A stretch of DNA of 50,795 bases from assembly GCA_003427395.1 (NCBI GenBank), contig BFEA01000505.1, positions 1,120,525 to 1,171,319 of the forward strand, written 5' to 3'. Below the pieces are notes generated by a model. It made no database searches. It was given only the letters and a program-made list of their open reading frames with translations, and was not told where the DNA came from. Source of the DNA: Chara braunii. Its lineage: Eukaryota; Streptophyta; Charophyceae; Charales; Characeae. The position numbers and the translations under genes are program-made. Of this stretch, positions 9,505 through 22,373 are shown piece after piece (the first letter of the stretch is position 1; each line of letters starts with the position of its first letter).

Positions 9505-12137
9505 GTCCACCCTATCATGAGACAGGGCAAGCTGAGTTTGAAACGAGACATAGCCCAACAAATCCAAAGGTGCTGGACAAATCCTGATTCATACGAATGC
9601 CAGACATAAATCCAACAAACCACGCCGTAATCAATCCACACCCAAAACCATTTATGCCCTGTTCAAATCATTGCAGAAAAGAGAATAGTAGTCCACGGGA
9701 AGGGGAATGGGAGGGATGGGAGGGATGGGGACTAGAAACAGGGAGGGAATGGGTAATGGAAGAGATGGAAGAGGCATCAGACATGATGTTAGAAACACGA
9801 TATCTCATAAGAAAGCCAAGCAACACATGCGCGATTCAAGAGCACGATGGATGAGAAGATAGGTCAGATCTTTTCAGGAGAGCTAAGAGATCCCGAAAGT
9901 CGTAGAAGGAGCAGAGAATTATTACAAAAAGACAAGAGTCTCCGCAGGAATTTAAGGAATTGAAGCCCGAGAAAGGAATCCGCTCCGAGGGAGCCAAGGG
10001 TAGCTTCCGTCCTAAGGGTTTGATACGAATAACAAAGAGTTGAAGATTGCATCGAGACTAGTCTTGCACCAATATTGCTCCAAACCCAAGTCTATCGTAA
10101 TGAGGGAGCATACACTTGACCTTCCTAGCCCGCATAAACAAGGGGAACAAAGACATTAGAATCTCATCTACCCCCACTTCAGTCCAAAAAAAAATTGTTG
10201 TCATGGACACCAAAAGTACAAAAACTCAAGTGTCGAAGCCGATAGAGGCCCCAACCGTAGGAATACAAACCAACAGGAACTACTAGACCCTGAATCTTTA
10301 CATCCATTCATCCTCAACAAGAGATGCAACAAGAAAAGACGAAGCAACTCAAACTCTCAAGAATACGAAATTGTTTGGTAAAGAACGCAAAGTCGCTGAG
10401 CTGAAGTTCCAACCGGTAGCAACATACACATATCTGTCGTAAATTCCCAGAAGGAAAAAGTACAATCGGTGAGGGAGTTTGGGGGGGGAATACACTAGAG
10501 CTTCATATAGTAAATCCCGGACAATAGTTCATTAAAGCTAGGGAGGAAAGAATGAATAACTCGTAACCCTATCAGCCCTGTTATCCAGCACCACCACCAT
10601 GGTGAGGGAGAAAGCCAGAAAACTAACGACGATGGCAAAGACTATTGCCAGGTGCAAGAACGGTTGGCAGGCGAGATTGGGAGAGTCCGCTGGAAAGCAC
10701 TGAGGAGTGGACAAGGAAGGAACGCAAGCATTACGCGCTAAGAGCAGTAGGGCAAGAAAGGAGGAGAGCAGCATGCAAGTAAGTATACCAAAGAGAGCTG
10801 AGGAGTATCGATGGAGGGAGGTCATGCCGTGCGGACTATCTAAGCTAAGCACCTTCTGTGTAGAAAGAGGGGGGCTGAGGAATTCAGAGAAGGGGGAGAG
10901 CAGAAACAAGACCGACGGCAATCTACGGAATCGAGGAATTCGAAAAACGCCAGAGTCCCCAATAGCATGCCGAAGATCGTGAAAACTCCCCAAAAGAAGG
11001 ACGAATAATCCATGGCCAGTTTGTCGGCTAAAAGCAACTACTGGAGGCGAGAATCCAACAACAACTCCTACGACAAACATGCACGCAACAACACACCACA
11101 AATGAGAAAACCTTGCGTCAGACATCCCACACACAAGACTGGGGGCAAAAAAAAGGGGGGAGAGGGGATGGAGACAGAAGGAGGAGGAAGAAGGGAGGAG
11201 GAAGGAGAAAAGAAGAGGAAAAATTCTCCCAAATCGGCCAAGCGACCCCAACGTGTCGACGAAACCAACAGAAAGGGGTTTGGCAGAGCAGTCCCTAAAG
11301 TTTTTTTGCCAGTGTTTGCCAGACTAGCTTATCAGGGGGATGATGCCCCTTGGTTGTTGTTCAAAGATGGAAGGAGAAAGACAAAGAGGAAAGAGAGGGA
11401 AGCAAACAAGTTAGGGAGGGGGAAGGGAGGAGCAAGGGGAGGGGGACGGGGGGAGGGTGGAGGGGCAAAAGGATTCGAGGGGCATTACCATCGCCATGCG
11501 GGAAGAGGAGGCTACCGACATGGCCTCTCAGGAAGAGGGGAAGGAGGGAGCTGCCAATCTCAGTGCGAAAGTGCCACGTATCTCAGGAACATCGGCCTAC
11601 GCAGTTGTCGATACACAGATGCGGGGAACCACACAGCGCTATGAGGTGATAACAATTAGCGCAAGGAACATCACGAAGCAGCGCGAGGATAGTGTGAATA
11701 GTTGAGCAGGAATCAAAGATGAAACGGCGCAACTATTCGCATACCCCCCTGGTTGCGAATGGAGAGAGGGTAATCCTACCCGGGGAGGTTGGATAAATAG
11801 TCAAAGGATCAGCAGGGGACTATGTGTCGGTTGAATCAATGGAGGGAAGTCGTGATGGGCCGATGAACAAAATGGAGGGGAGAAGGCTCCGGTATATGGG
11901 TCCCCCCAAAAAAAAATTATGGGTCAAGCATGGGGGTACATGCTTAATGGACTGAGTTTTTTTTAGCACGCCAATCCGCGACAAACACAGTCCAAAAAAA
12001 ATTTTTTTGAGAAAAAAACACTCGGAGACCGAATAAGGGAGAAGGGGTTAAATTCTTCTTAATCTTAAGGGGTAGGTCTCAGTATAATCTTCAGAACTAA
12101 AATGGTAAAACAGTAACCATTGTAAAAAGTAAGTATA
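9505..12137. other. purine-rich low-complexity DNA, no recognised gene
   Basis: Long stretches of the plus strand are GGGAGGAAGG-like, most strongly at 9700-9790 and 11140-11560. They create long spurious frames on both strands. T/A homopolymer tracts occur at 11907-12020. I find no protein family match and no terminal repeats. The region may be diverged LTR interior, but I cannot align it by eye. Confidence 0.4.
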
Positions 12138-12139
12138 TG

Positions 12140-12185
<46 letters not shown>
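12138..12185. repeat. (GT)n microsatellite
   Basis: This is a 48-base dinucleotide run with one early interruption (GTGCGT). It creates cysteine/valine or histidine/threonine repeats in spurious frames. Confidence 0.95.
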
Positions 12186-12186
<1 letters not shown>

Positions 12187-12218
12187 CCCACCCCTGTCCC
12201 GCTGGCGAGGAGCCTGGG

Positions 12219-12241
12219 AGGCGGGTAACGGGTACCCGCCT
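12219..12241. repeat. 9-bp perfect stem-loop
   Basis: AGGCGGGTA (12219-12227) pairs with TACCCGCCT (12233-12241) around ACGGG. It is GC-rich and stands beside the (GT)n tract. I do not see a T-run that would make it a terminator, and its role is unknown. Confidence 0.6.
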
Positions 12242-12327
12242 CATCAGGCAAGTACCCGCCAGCCACCAGCACAGTCCTGCCGGAAGGGACTGAAACGACA
12301 AACACCACCACACGTCAAACACTCGTA

Positions 12328-12966
12328 TCACAAATTACAATTGGGGAACGGGGGGGGCAAAATTGGGGAACCCATTCTCACCTTGAACTTGAGTATGGTG
12401 CACCCGACATCCACACGTGGCGCCATGAAGTTGGAAGGTGAGTTAAGGACCTTATACACGCAACTCAGACATTTCCTAAGGCTAAACCCATTGTTAATCA
12501 TGTCGACAACAACTTTGAGAATCTCAGAAGCAGCGTCCATAGGCCTAGAGCATAGGACCAGGATGATGGAGACCTGGGGAATGATAATGTTTAAAGATTA
12601 CCGCTCATGCCTGTTAGACAAAAACTTGACAAACCTTGTGATTGGGAAATCAAGCCGCCTTCTCTTATCAAACTTTGTTGTAAAAAATTCACCCGACGAT
12701 TGAGAGAGGACTGTGATCTTTGAGTCCAGGAACTGGGTTTTGAGCCCGTACATATTGCCGGAATCATCCGTGGTAAAAAATTCAGTTTGATTTTTTATCT
12801 GAATCAGATGCAGCGGGTATAAATGAAAAATATTAGATTTCGATCTCACTTGCTCAGGATCAAGGAATCTCAAGATGGAGGGGTTATTGATTCAATGTAG
12901 ATCATCAATATACCCGAATGAGTGTTAAAAATGGGGAGGATCCGGAGGGCACCGGTTTCTTAAGGC
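12328..12966 (-). pseudogene. reverse transcriptase fragment with YIDD motif
   Basis: One minus-strand frame runs through about 210 codons with at least three in-frame stops. It contains YIDD (12901-12912), the catalytic palm motif of reverse transcriptases. About 57 codons later comes FLDSKI (12715-12732), like the FLD-x2-I segment that follows the YxDD motif in several non-LTR reverse transcriptases, Penelope-like ones among them. It continues into a conserved-looking region (ILKVVVDMINNGFSLRKC, near 12470-12525). The 5' end is missing and it is broken by stops. Family assignment is uncertain: Penelope-like is my first guess, another non-LTR lineage my second. Confidence 0.5.
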
Positions 12967-12979
12967 CGGTTTGCTCATG

Positions 12980-13330
12980 GGCCACAAAAGGGATTTGTAC
13001 TATAGTGTTGCGAAGATCACCTGGTTTAGGACCAGGGTCCGTCCAAAGAGGGAAGTGTGTTTATTCTTCCAATTATTTAATTTGTATTGGGCAGGGGTGC
13101 TTATCCATTCGTCATTTATTAATGGCCGCCCCTCCGTGGTCATAGATACTCCCAGGATCCTTACCTGTGAGCGCACGGCAACTCCCTGCTAGTCCGACCA
13201 GCCCGGATAACAGCTGGTTTCTAAAGCGTGCGACCCATACACAATAGCCTTGGCGCCGTTGGAGGCCCCAAATGCACCGACTAGAAGGAAGGCGATGGAC
13301 CTACTGCGAAAGCGGACGGTGCTCCCGCAA
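12980..13330 (-). pseudogene. LINE reverse transcriptase fragment, thumb region
   Basis: The minus-strand frame contains RILGVSM followed after about 30 residues by W-K-x-K-x3-L-F-G-R-T-L-V-L-N (around 13020-13075). That is the typical segment of LINE reverse transcriptases after the palm, where WK, SLFGR and a hydrophobic N are conserved. Upstream a degenerate G-A-F-G-A-S-N-G-A-K stretch resembles the usual ASG-x-K-x-N segment. TAG stops at about 13189 and 13001 break it. It runs directly into the YIDD fragment on its lower-coordinate side, and since YIDD should precede the thumb in one protein, the two are probably fragments of different elements. Confidence 0.55.
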
Positions 13331-13339
13331 AAAGTCCCG

Positions 13340-14233
13340 CCACTCAGGTCTCCTCCGGCGCGTGGGCAAATCACCCGCCGACTCGCATGCACATTGAACT
13401 CCTCAGTCCACATTTCGAAACAAGTCAGGGTAGAGGAACCTCGCTAGCATCATGAACATGCAGGATCCGTAGGTCAACCATAGGAACTGCACGCTCAAGG
13501 TCCTCGACTGGCGTGGCAGCCTCTAATTCTGGAGCCCCGTTTAAATTGAAGAGCATTGAGGCAAAATATTAATAACACGATAATAAACTATAAAGGTATT
13601 CTAGACTTTTAATCGTCAAAATATGACGAACGATGGAAGAAGAAAGTGTTAGCACCGCTTCGACGCCGCCTGACGGCAAAACCAAGGAGGATAGCCCCGG
13701 TGGTCCCTCAACCTCTCGGTTTCCTCGCACTACTCTGATATCCCATGTCACCGCTGCTCGGTCCTCGATCCCTGAATCTCTCTAATAAAAGTCCAACGTT
13801 GTAACCAAATAGGGCTAGGCCCAAGGCAGAGTCTACCTTTGACGGACACTTAAATAAATCAATACTATGCGACGCGCAGACCTACTAAAACATTTTCAAA
13901 ATCACCCTGTTGTCGACGTCGTCCTCCTCATGTATGCACAAGTCACAAGCAAGCACATCGATCCAGAGGCATAATCTTTTTAATCCTAATTTAATCAAAA
14001 ACAAAAATATGGTCGGCAGCTACGCCGACTTTCACAATCATCAACAAGAAAAGGAATCACTCGCGCCTTAAGTCCGCGCGTTCACACACTCTCTACTCTA
14101 GTCATCCATTCAATCATTATAAACCACAGATACATTCGCGCTTCGCGCGGGATACTTCAACTTAAACCAAACCTATTTTCCGTTGCTTGCAAAAACCAAG
14201 GCGGATACCCTTGTAAGGGTATTCACACCGACA
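13340..14233 (-). repeat. LTR fragment (copy 6), LTR start retained
   Basis: The minus-strand start TGTCGGTG at 14233 and the next 850 bases match 19500-20323, 41130-41934 and, reversed, 23424-24200. Shared landmarks include the TACCC/GGGTA palindrome, the CTTGCAAAAACC box and the 'GGCATAATCTTTTTAATCCT' segment. It ends near the LINE fragment. On its other side it abuts LTR copy 5 in the middle of that LTR's sequence, so one copy inserted into or recombined with the other. Confidence 0.65.
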
Positions 14234-15219
14234 ACGCCACCTTCGGCCCTTAGGCTGAGTTTCCCGGAGGGCAGGGCAGATAGGCTCTATGCGGAGGGTG
14301 ATCCCTTCCACTTGGAGTCTAGGACCTGGGATATTCAAGACAAGAACCTCAAATCCAGGCCCAGGACCAAAGTTCGACTATGAAATTTTCAAGACGCAAA
14401 CAACAGAAAAGGAAGGGAATCTCCTTTCCTTTCTCAATCTCAACCCCAATTAAACCCTTAAGCGTGGGCTCCTTAGGCCACACGAACATCCAAATTTAGG
14501 TATATACGTATGTATGTATATATGAGAATAATATGTGACGATCACTTCTCATAATCACTGTGGGACTCCTCTGAGCCATATATAAGTGTGTGATCGCAGA
14601 CAGTCAAATCCAAAATTTGCATCACAAAACATACCTGCAATCACATCAAAGAGTCAACAAAAGTTCACCTACTACACGGGGTCAACTTCAACCAATCTTT
14701 GCACTCATACCACTCGCTTTAGTCATGCAAGCCCCAACCTTTATCTAACCTTCCATAATTTTATACTTAGTACCTTTGTTACATGACCATTCAATAAAAG
14801 TCCGGATGAAAACCTTAATAACACAAATAAAAACCACCGGGCTAAAGACTTTCGGTTGAATAGCGAGAGTGAAATGGAGTTGAGACGTAAAACGCCGAAT
14901 CAGCAATCGACCTGTTATCAGTGATAACAAACGACGATCTTTGTAGGATCAAGATGAATCTAGCCCAAATCCTGAATCAAACGATCAAGGGGACCTGTAA
15001 CACAAGACAGGTCAATCCCCAAGCTAAACCTGTAAGTCCATGAAGAATAACCTTCATATCACGATCTCACTCAAACATCATTCTTAATTAACAAAGTCTA
15101 AATCTATCCCTAAGCAGATACCTAAACAAAAGGTAGATCCTGGTCAGATCTCCTCTATACAGAGTGGATCTCCAGAATCGTCACCTGTCAAAATATGACC
15201 TATCTCCTTTAAACTAGGA

Positions 15220-15765
15220 AACTTTCGGCAGCGCTCCCTGTAGGAAAAATGTCGTTTCAGAATTTATATTAGCCCAAATATAAAGACTGAAATATTCTTT
15301 AACTCTTGGAAAGTCAAATTTTGTCTAACTCACTGACTTAGTAAAAATTTGGGCAACACTCCCTTTAGAAAAGAATATTTCTCAGATTTATACTAAGTCA
15401 GATAAGAACTCAAAGTAAACTTGGGTTCAACCATGACAAAATTTAACTAACTTCTTAGATTTGTAGAAATTTTGGCATCACTCCTTTTAGAAAATGAGAC
15501 TTCCTGAATTCATACAAATTCAAGTTCAGAACCCTAAATAACTTTGACTTCTCAAGGTTCAATTTCGTCTAACTCCTTGATTTAGTAAAAATTGGGGCAG
15601 CACTCCCTTTACAACATGAGTCTTTCCAGATTTTTACTAAGCCATTTACAAAATTTAGACAAGTTGAACTTTGAAAAGTCAAAATTTGATTAACTCATTG
15701 GTTTTGTAGAAATTTCGGCAACGCTTCCTGTAGAGAAAGTGACTTACCAAAATTTATACAAGACC
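15220..15765. repeat. hairpin array I (copy 5)
   Basis: Five units in the same order as at 1945-2490. At about 15588-15655 AGTAAAAATTGGGG faces CCAGATTTTTACT. Stem positions differ from the other copies and several changes are matched on the other arm. Confidence 0.65.
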
Positions 15766-16049
15766 AAGTATAATAAGTGATCCCATAAAATGCAGAAATT
15801 GACCTAAATAAGATAAACTTAGCTCAGAAAATGCAGGAATTGAAACTAACTACTCTGGCTCTAGCACGTTGAGAGCATCTAAAGCAACTACCTGTCAAAA
15901 CTGAAACTCATACTAAGAGGTAATCTCACTCAGCCATATGCAAGACCAAACCACAAAGAGTAAGTACTCTCACCATCCTCAAGTCAAAATCATAATAAAT
16001 AGTTCATAAAATTTTCAGATGATTCAACTCTTACACCCAACTTACATAT

Positions 16050-16820
16050 GGCATGGTGCTAGACCATTCAACTTAGAAACAATGCCTAGCATGCCTTTTA
16101 GAATATACACGAACAGATTGCACAACTACTTTTCTCTTCTTTGGGCATGTAACTAGACTATTCAACTTAGAAACAATGTTAAGTCGCCCTGAACTATTTA
16201 ATATCCAAAGTTTGACAATTTTTGACTTTGTTTTCAAAAGAAATGAAAATATGGGCAGGGGACTGAGCCATTCAACTTAGAAACAATGCTCAACTTGCCC
16301 ATGTTACTTTCAATTATACTTCATAATTTTCCTTCTCTTCTTAATGATATGGCTTAGCGCTGAACCACTCATCTTAGAAACAATGTTCAACTGTCAGTTC
16401 TTATGCAAGTATAAATAAAGTACTTCATGTTATACTCCGTTTATACTTATGTGCGTGGTTTTCAGGCTAAACCATTCAGCTTACAAACACTGCTTAGCCT
16501 TAGACTAGAAATCCTCCATAAAAAATAAAACAAAAGGCTGAACCCGTTCAACTTAGAAACAATGTTCATCCTATCCTCAAACCATTTAAAGCATGAAGTT
16601 GGATGCTTCAACCCAACTTCAGTCAGAAACCCCAAAAGAACCAGACATACCAAGCCATTCACTTAGAAACAATGCTTGGTCCCAAATATCAGCCAGGCAA
16701 AACCCTCAAAATAAACATAGCACCAATGCCATTTAGCTTAGAAATCATGCCCGGTCCTTCAGAAAACAGTCAAATAAATATAGCCCTGGGCCATTCAGCT
16801 TAAAAACAATGCCCAGTCCT
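16050..16820. repeat. hairpin array II (copy 5), core AACTTAGAAACAAT
   Basis: About ten stem-loops share the loop CATTCAACTTAGAAACAAT. The stems differ and pair: GCTAG/CTAGC (16058-16062 with 16086-16090), TGAGC/GCTCA (16264-16268 with 16288-16292), TGAAC/GTTCA (16361-16365 with 16385-16389), AGGCTAA/TTAGCCT (16464-16470 with 16494-16500), TGAAC/GTTCA (16539-16543 with 16564-16568), ACCAAGC/GCTTGGT (16649-16655 with 16674-16680) and CTGGGC/GCCCAG (16786-16791 with 16811-16816). The loop differs from that in element 1 outside AACTTA. Confidence 0.8.
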
Positions 16821-19800
16821 TGGTTGACCTGGTCAAACGCATACAAACCGTCTTCCTCTCACCTTCCCCCTGTTCATCCCTCAGTTTGTTTTCGGTCAAA
16901 ATAAAAAGAAACTTAAGTTTTTCACACATATTTCTTCCTTTTAATCTAATTAACTCCTGAAAAGAAAGCAAAAATCATAGGGGAACACATACATACAACA
17001 GTCAAACCTAGAGGGAAATAGTCAAACAGAGAAGTAGTGGGTTCATACAGACAGAAAGAGATATACCTGATGGTTCCCTGCCTCTAAAACTCTTCCAGAG
17101 CTCCGGCAGAGCTCCCGCAATCGGTGGGCAGACTCCCCACAGAGTCTTGCTGTAGTCCTATGGGTTGCAATCCCGCCTGCCGCCTTTCTTTCAGAACTGA
17201 TAGACTAGACTTAGAATCAGAATGGCAGCCAAATGCGCAACGACTCTGTCAAACGAAATCAAAATGCCAATTGTTGACTTCCTTGACGATCCCCCGAATC
17301 GCAGTAATAACCTATCCTACAGCAATCGCAGCCACTCTGCAGTTTCGTGACTGGAAACGCACAGACCACAACTTCGAGGCACGGGTTGTAGATCAAAGGC
17401 ACAATCCTCTCTCTCATACACAGTAGTGTACTGGCAACGCAGTCCAACTGGCCACGCACTGCGCAGAGTATACGCAAATATCGGCCACTCAACCCTTGCT
17501 GAACTTTTGGTAAGTATCCAACCCCACGCTGCTCTCACGCTACATAAACCGACAGAAAATGAGCAGCGTACAGATCATTTAGTATGCTTGCAGCCCCCTA
17601 CAAAGGACTCAGCCACTCCGTCGAGCTCGTGACCCAAAGTGTTTGGCCTACAGGTGGGTTTGCAACCTTGTGGCCGGCCTGTCGCAATTTCGTCCAACAA
17701 GCTGAGCACTACATCGGCCAGCAGGTAAGCCTCTGATCTCGTCTCCTGCTCCTCGCTACTCCATCCGGCAGAGCGGCAGCGCCCCGGCCAACAGATAAGT
17801 ATGCGGCCTTGCAACTCCCTTCACACCCGTTGATCATTAGACTAAGCAGAATTAGACTGGCTCTTCCACTGAGATACAAAAGTGCATGCTATTGTCCGAA
17901 GTTGTGCACCCATAGGGATAGAGAGCGGTTACCTTTGTTGACACGTTGAGCAACGCACCGTTCTACACTTAAGGCTCCAACCCCTCCCCTTTCCTTCTTT
18001 ACAACCTCATTCCTTCGTTCGTGCGATCTTTTTCACCTTCGGCTCGTGCCAACTTGTTTCTCCGCTACAAGCTGCGTAAGTCTCTACTTCTGTAGCATCG
18101 AAACCACCTGCTGACCTCTTAATTCGACCTAGTCATCGGATTCGGCCAACCCAAAAACCTCAATCTCGACTCCATAATACGTTACCTTAAAGGAATTGGC
18201 GTGTGATCGCCTTCTTTCCCCTTCACCATACCCGTTCTTTCATCTCCACCATAGCACCGCGCAACTCTATTCTTCCTTACCTCGAAATCTACTTACTAAT
18301 ACTAAAAACTAACTTCATAATCGAGGTCGCTATGCTAGGAAGCCCCTATTCAACACCATTCCTTACCTGATTCCGTAAGGAGTTGAGCGAGATATCGTCT
18401 TCCCGTCTTCTCTCTTTCCACTATCTCCATACCCTTCGCGCATGATTTTTTCCCTCCTAACTTCTCTAATATTAGCTTTTATACTAATCTGACTTCCTCA
18501 TTCCACTCGCCTCACCTTCAAACCTCGATTTAAACTCTTAGTCTGGCCGTTCTCGTGAAGGAGCGGACCAACTGTCCGTTCTTCACTCTGCAAAACCCCG
18601 ATTAATCCTCACCATTGCCGTACTACCGCACACCTTTTCTCCACCATCCTCTGATCCCGCCGACTATCCCACTATTCCGACCTCACCGATCGCTTCGCCT
18701 CATCAAGGAACTTCTACCTCGGCTCCTTCCCCGCTTGACTCCTTCAGGGATCGCGCAAACTCTCCCTTCTTCACGATGCTCTACTCGTCTCGTCGCCTTT
18801 ACCACTCCTGACTCCGTTTTCTGTGTGTATCCGGCACACCTTGACGTCCGAGTTCGCCCTCCCTTGCTTGCAAACTTTTCGACTCCATCCTTCGACCTCG
18901 TATTGACGTCAACGACACTTACCTAGTGCACCCTCTCGACTGTACCGCAAGTGTCCGACGGTCCCGTCCACTGCGGAGGAAAAATCTGCGAACCGAAGTC
19001 GGTTATTGACCGATTCACTTAGCTTTTCGCCCCTATACCCGAATCCGACAGGCGATCCGCGGAAGTATCACTGTGCGCCCTTCCCACAACGTATTTTACA
19101 CAGGTTACGCACTAGCCCAGGTAGGGTGTCAATTGGTACCGACGGCAGGACAAAGGTCATAGACATCGAAATATGCTAAGGAGTGTATAATGACTCACTT
19201 GCTGAATCTATCGACCCGCGGATAAAAGGGCGAGGGCCTGCAGCAACGCCTACAACGTATGCCTAAGCGGAGCGGCCCTGATGCAAATGTTGGCGGTAGC
19301 AGCCTGCTTTCCTATGGGAACCTTGAAGGTCGAGGTGGGACAAGTTCCATGGGACCGGTCACATACAGCTTGCTGCCCTACAGTATTGCGTCTGGCTAGT
19401 CTGCCTAGGCACAACCCTATCTTTTACGCCACATTGTCATGCCCACACTCAAGCCCTTCACCCCAGGTCGCGGGTAATTAGGTTGAAGGCCCCTTTTTTT
19501 ATCCACGACACCCATCAGCTTTTACTCGCATTGTACTCCTCAGTCCGTATCTCAAGGCAAGCAGGGTAGCGGAACTTCGCTAGTACCCCAAACATATGGG
19601 AAATTCAGTTCCGCGCTTGACTTTAACAATTATCTAACAAAAATAACAACCCTAAAAAGAATAAAATAATCATCACACGACTACAACAAAGCCCCTCACT
19701 GGGAGGGGAAGGAAAAAAATGAGGTTTACTAAGACCGCTTCGGCCCCACCGCACAACCCTGGGGACCGCAAAACCACGAGGATAGTCTCACCGACTCTTC

Positions 19801-20323
19801 AACCCGTTGGTTTCCCTCTCGCCGCTCCAATGTTCCTACACCGTCGCCCGTAGGCCTCAATCCTTAAATCCTTCAGATGAAAGTTCAACGCCATAACCCA
19901 TAATGTCAGGTTCAATGCTGAGTCTAATATTGTCGGACGTCTATATGAGTGAGTGCCACGTGGTGCGCGAGTCTACTTAAGACGGTTCAAAGCCACAATT
20001 GTCGTCGATGTCGTCCTTTGTACGTACGCACAAGCCGCAGGCAAATGTCCCAATCAAGAGGCATAATCTTTTTAATCATAATTTAATTTGAAATAAAACT
20101 CTGGTCGGCGATCATCGCCTGTTTTCACAATTATCAAAAGCAAAAGAGATCACGCGCGCCTTAAGTTTGTGTGCCTATACACTATCTTCTCTAGTCGACC
20201 ATCTAGTCAACGTAAACCACAGACCAAGTCGTGACTCGCGCGATATACTTAAACATTTTAACTTGCTTTCTGTCGCTTGCAAAAACCAGGGCGGATACCC
20301 ACGTAAGGGTATTTGCACCGACA

Positions 20324-22373
20324 ACTTACCAGACCATATTAAGCGACATCCCCGTCGCTTTGTAGAATCAAAGCTATCAGTTCATCCATAATCCAAAATG
20401 CAGACGAGAAATGAACCAATCCGATTAGCCGACAGACTCGGGTTCGAGACCTCCAACAATGCATGCCCTTATAACTATATGCTGGCAGGATTCTAACTTG
20501 GGTCTCCATTGTTTTGACACTAGGACGCAGGTGTACTAGACATACGTACTACATTATAAGTTTCAGCGGCTCTCTCAACTGTCTTCTCCCCAATGTCCTA
20601 GACAAACGTCGGCTTCTCGTTAAGTGTCCCAATGTTTCTACCCTGCAAGCAGGGCTATAATTAGAGACGTGGACCCTAACCGAGACCTTCGAAGACATTC
20701 TTGTCTTCCTCCCAACAATTCTCACAATCAAATATACATATAAATATTTTCTTAGACTCTTCCTGCAGTCTAGTACAGGAAGGTCATGTCTCCATCTTGG
20801 CCCACCATATTCTGGGTGATCGAGCCAGATCTACGACCCAGCCCGTTGTTATTTTAGCGTCAGTGCCCTCGCAGGTTGCGCCATGATAGACTTTCTCCTA
20901 ATAAGCATTCAATCAGGATTCCAAAATACTCGACTCTTATCACTCCGCCATCTCGAGGGAAATAAAACCCTTCTAGGCGGCCACACCCTTTAAGTCTTTA
21001 CTCCTTTGGTGAGACGCGGACCCGCTGCCAGGTTACGCCGGTCAGCAGCCAACACCGAGGGTTGCGCCTCAGTGATGTCAGTTTTACCCCTAGTTGGGTC
21101 TCCCATAAATGCCCTAAGATAAGCACAAGTGGTTGGACGGTGTGTCGCAACAATACAGACCTATTGCGGGACTGCGTAAAAGTTTGTCACACATAAAAGA
21201 CATTTACCAGTCCTTTGTGGGACAACATAGGGAACACGGCATCCGTTTCACGTTCACAAAACATAATCACCGCCAGGTCCACAAGGTCGTAGCCTCCTAG
21301 TTTGATCAAATCCAGAAAGCCACACATCTCAATGACATCTTTCAAACGAGTCACTTTGCGACCTTTCGAAAACTCCACGAATGGCCAAACAAAAATGTGG
21401 TTCTTCTCGCCAGTCTTTATCATTCGAAATCAATTTACCATGTTATTGAATCTATTAACCACCTTTCATATGACGGAGGTCTCACTCAATAGGTCTCTCA
21501 GTCATCCCTTCTCTTTCTAGGATGAACTCTCACGCGACCTTTCCTTAAAACATCCCCCCTCTCTGAAGATAAGTCTCCAAATAAACACAAGACTCTCTTC
21601 CCACTTGAAGATGTCTCAACCATAAAAGAACTCAGACTGAGAGACCAACTTATGAGTCTTCATCACAACTCAACAATAATCATTCAGCATGGTAAGCATC
21701 TGAGTATCGAAGACCTATAAATCCCTTAGGATTCTCACACTTAAAAAAAAAAACAGAATGCACTCCCTCTCTTTATACCCGGCCCTATCATCCGCCCGTG
21801 GGCAGACTGCACGAGTATACCGAAGAGTAGGCAGTTCAGATCCATTCACATTCACAAAATACATGGCACACGAGATGTTTTTCATACATTCCTCACACAA
21901 AATCATTATTCATCAGGATAGATTCACACATCTGAGAGTGATTGTGATCGTTATATATAGTCTCAGGTAAACCTCAACTCAATGTACACTCAGGGATGAG
22001 GCGTCTTATCCAAAATACAAGTAGTAGTCAAGATCCGTAACCCACTCGGATCAAACGAAATCACCCTCAATATAGTAGAAGGCTAACCACAATGTCAAAA
22101 ATGCACCCAAAACAAAAACTGAACCTGACTCCCAAGAGTTAGAGGAAAAGTAACCTCAGCATATATGTGCCATATCACTAAATCCTGACCTTCATGCTAC
22201 TCAAGAAAGCCTCAATAGCGACCGTATGCTATAATCCCCTGTCTGTACAATTAACAGCGTAGGTACCAAAAAAAAAAAAAAAAAAGCAAAGATAAATATC
22301 TGACCTAAAATGCACACACTCATCTCAACCTCATAATGCCACAATGGTTATCCATACATAGGCGAATCAGTCC
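20324..22373. other. no recognised gene
   Basis: This 2-kb stretch lies between LTR copy 5 and a gag remnant. The longest frame of normal composition is on the minus strand at 21187-21423 (78 codons, rich in hydrophobic residues, for example CGFLDLIKLGGYDLVDLAVIMF). I do not recognise it. It could be an exon or a pol remnant. An A-run lies at 22267-22285. Confidence 0.4.

Larger units (their letters stand above)
14234..20323 (-). repeat. giant LTR (copy 5), 3' end missing
   Basis: The start TGTCGGTG lies at 20323 on the minus strand. The copy aligns along its whole 6.1 kb with 34780-41934 (after removing the insertion at 34940-36105) and is visibly very similar. The last roughly 800 bases of the LTR (the part seen at 33971-34775) are missing because copy 6 abuts at 14233/14234. 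It contains the conserved palindrome, array I and array II. No internal coding region is attached on either side, so it is a partial solo LTR or a remnant of a larger element. Confidence 0.68.

Noticed and set aside
10538-11251. 237-codon minus-strand open frame with many hydrophobic residues
   Set aside because: It is the complement of a purine-rich low-complexity stretch, and the Leu/Ser/Phe/Pro composition follows from that. No domain is visible.
11012-11644. 210-codon plus-strand open frame, Gly/Arg/Lys-rich
   Set aside because: Same purine-rich stretch read in the other direction, with repetitive GGR/KKR composition and no family features.
20445-20460. GGGTTCGAGACC resembling a tRNA T arm
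   Set aside because: The preceding 60 bases do not form D, anticodon or acceptor stems.
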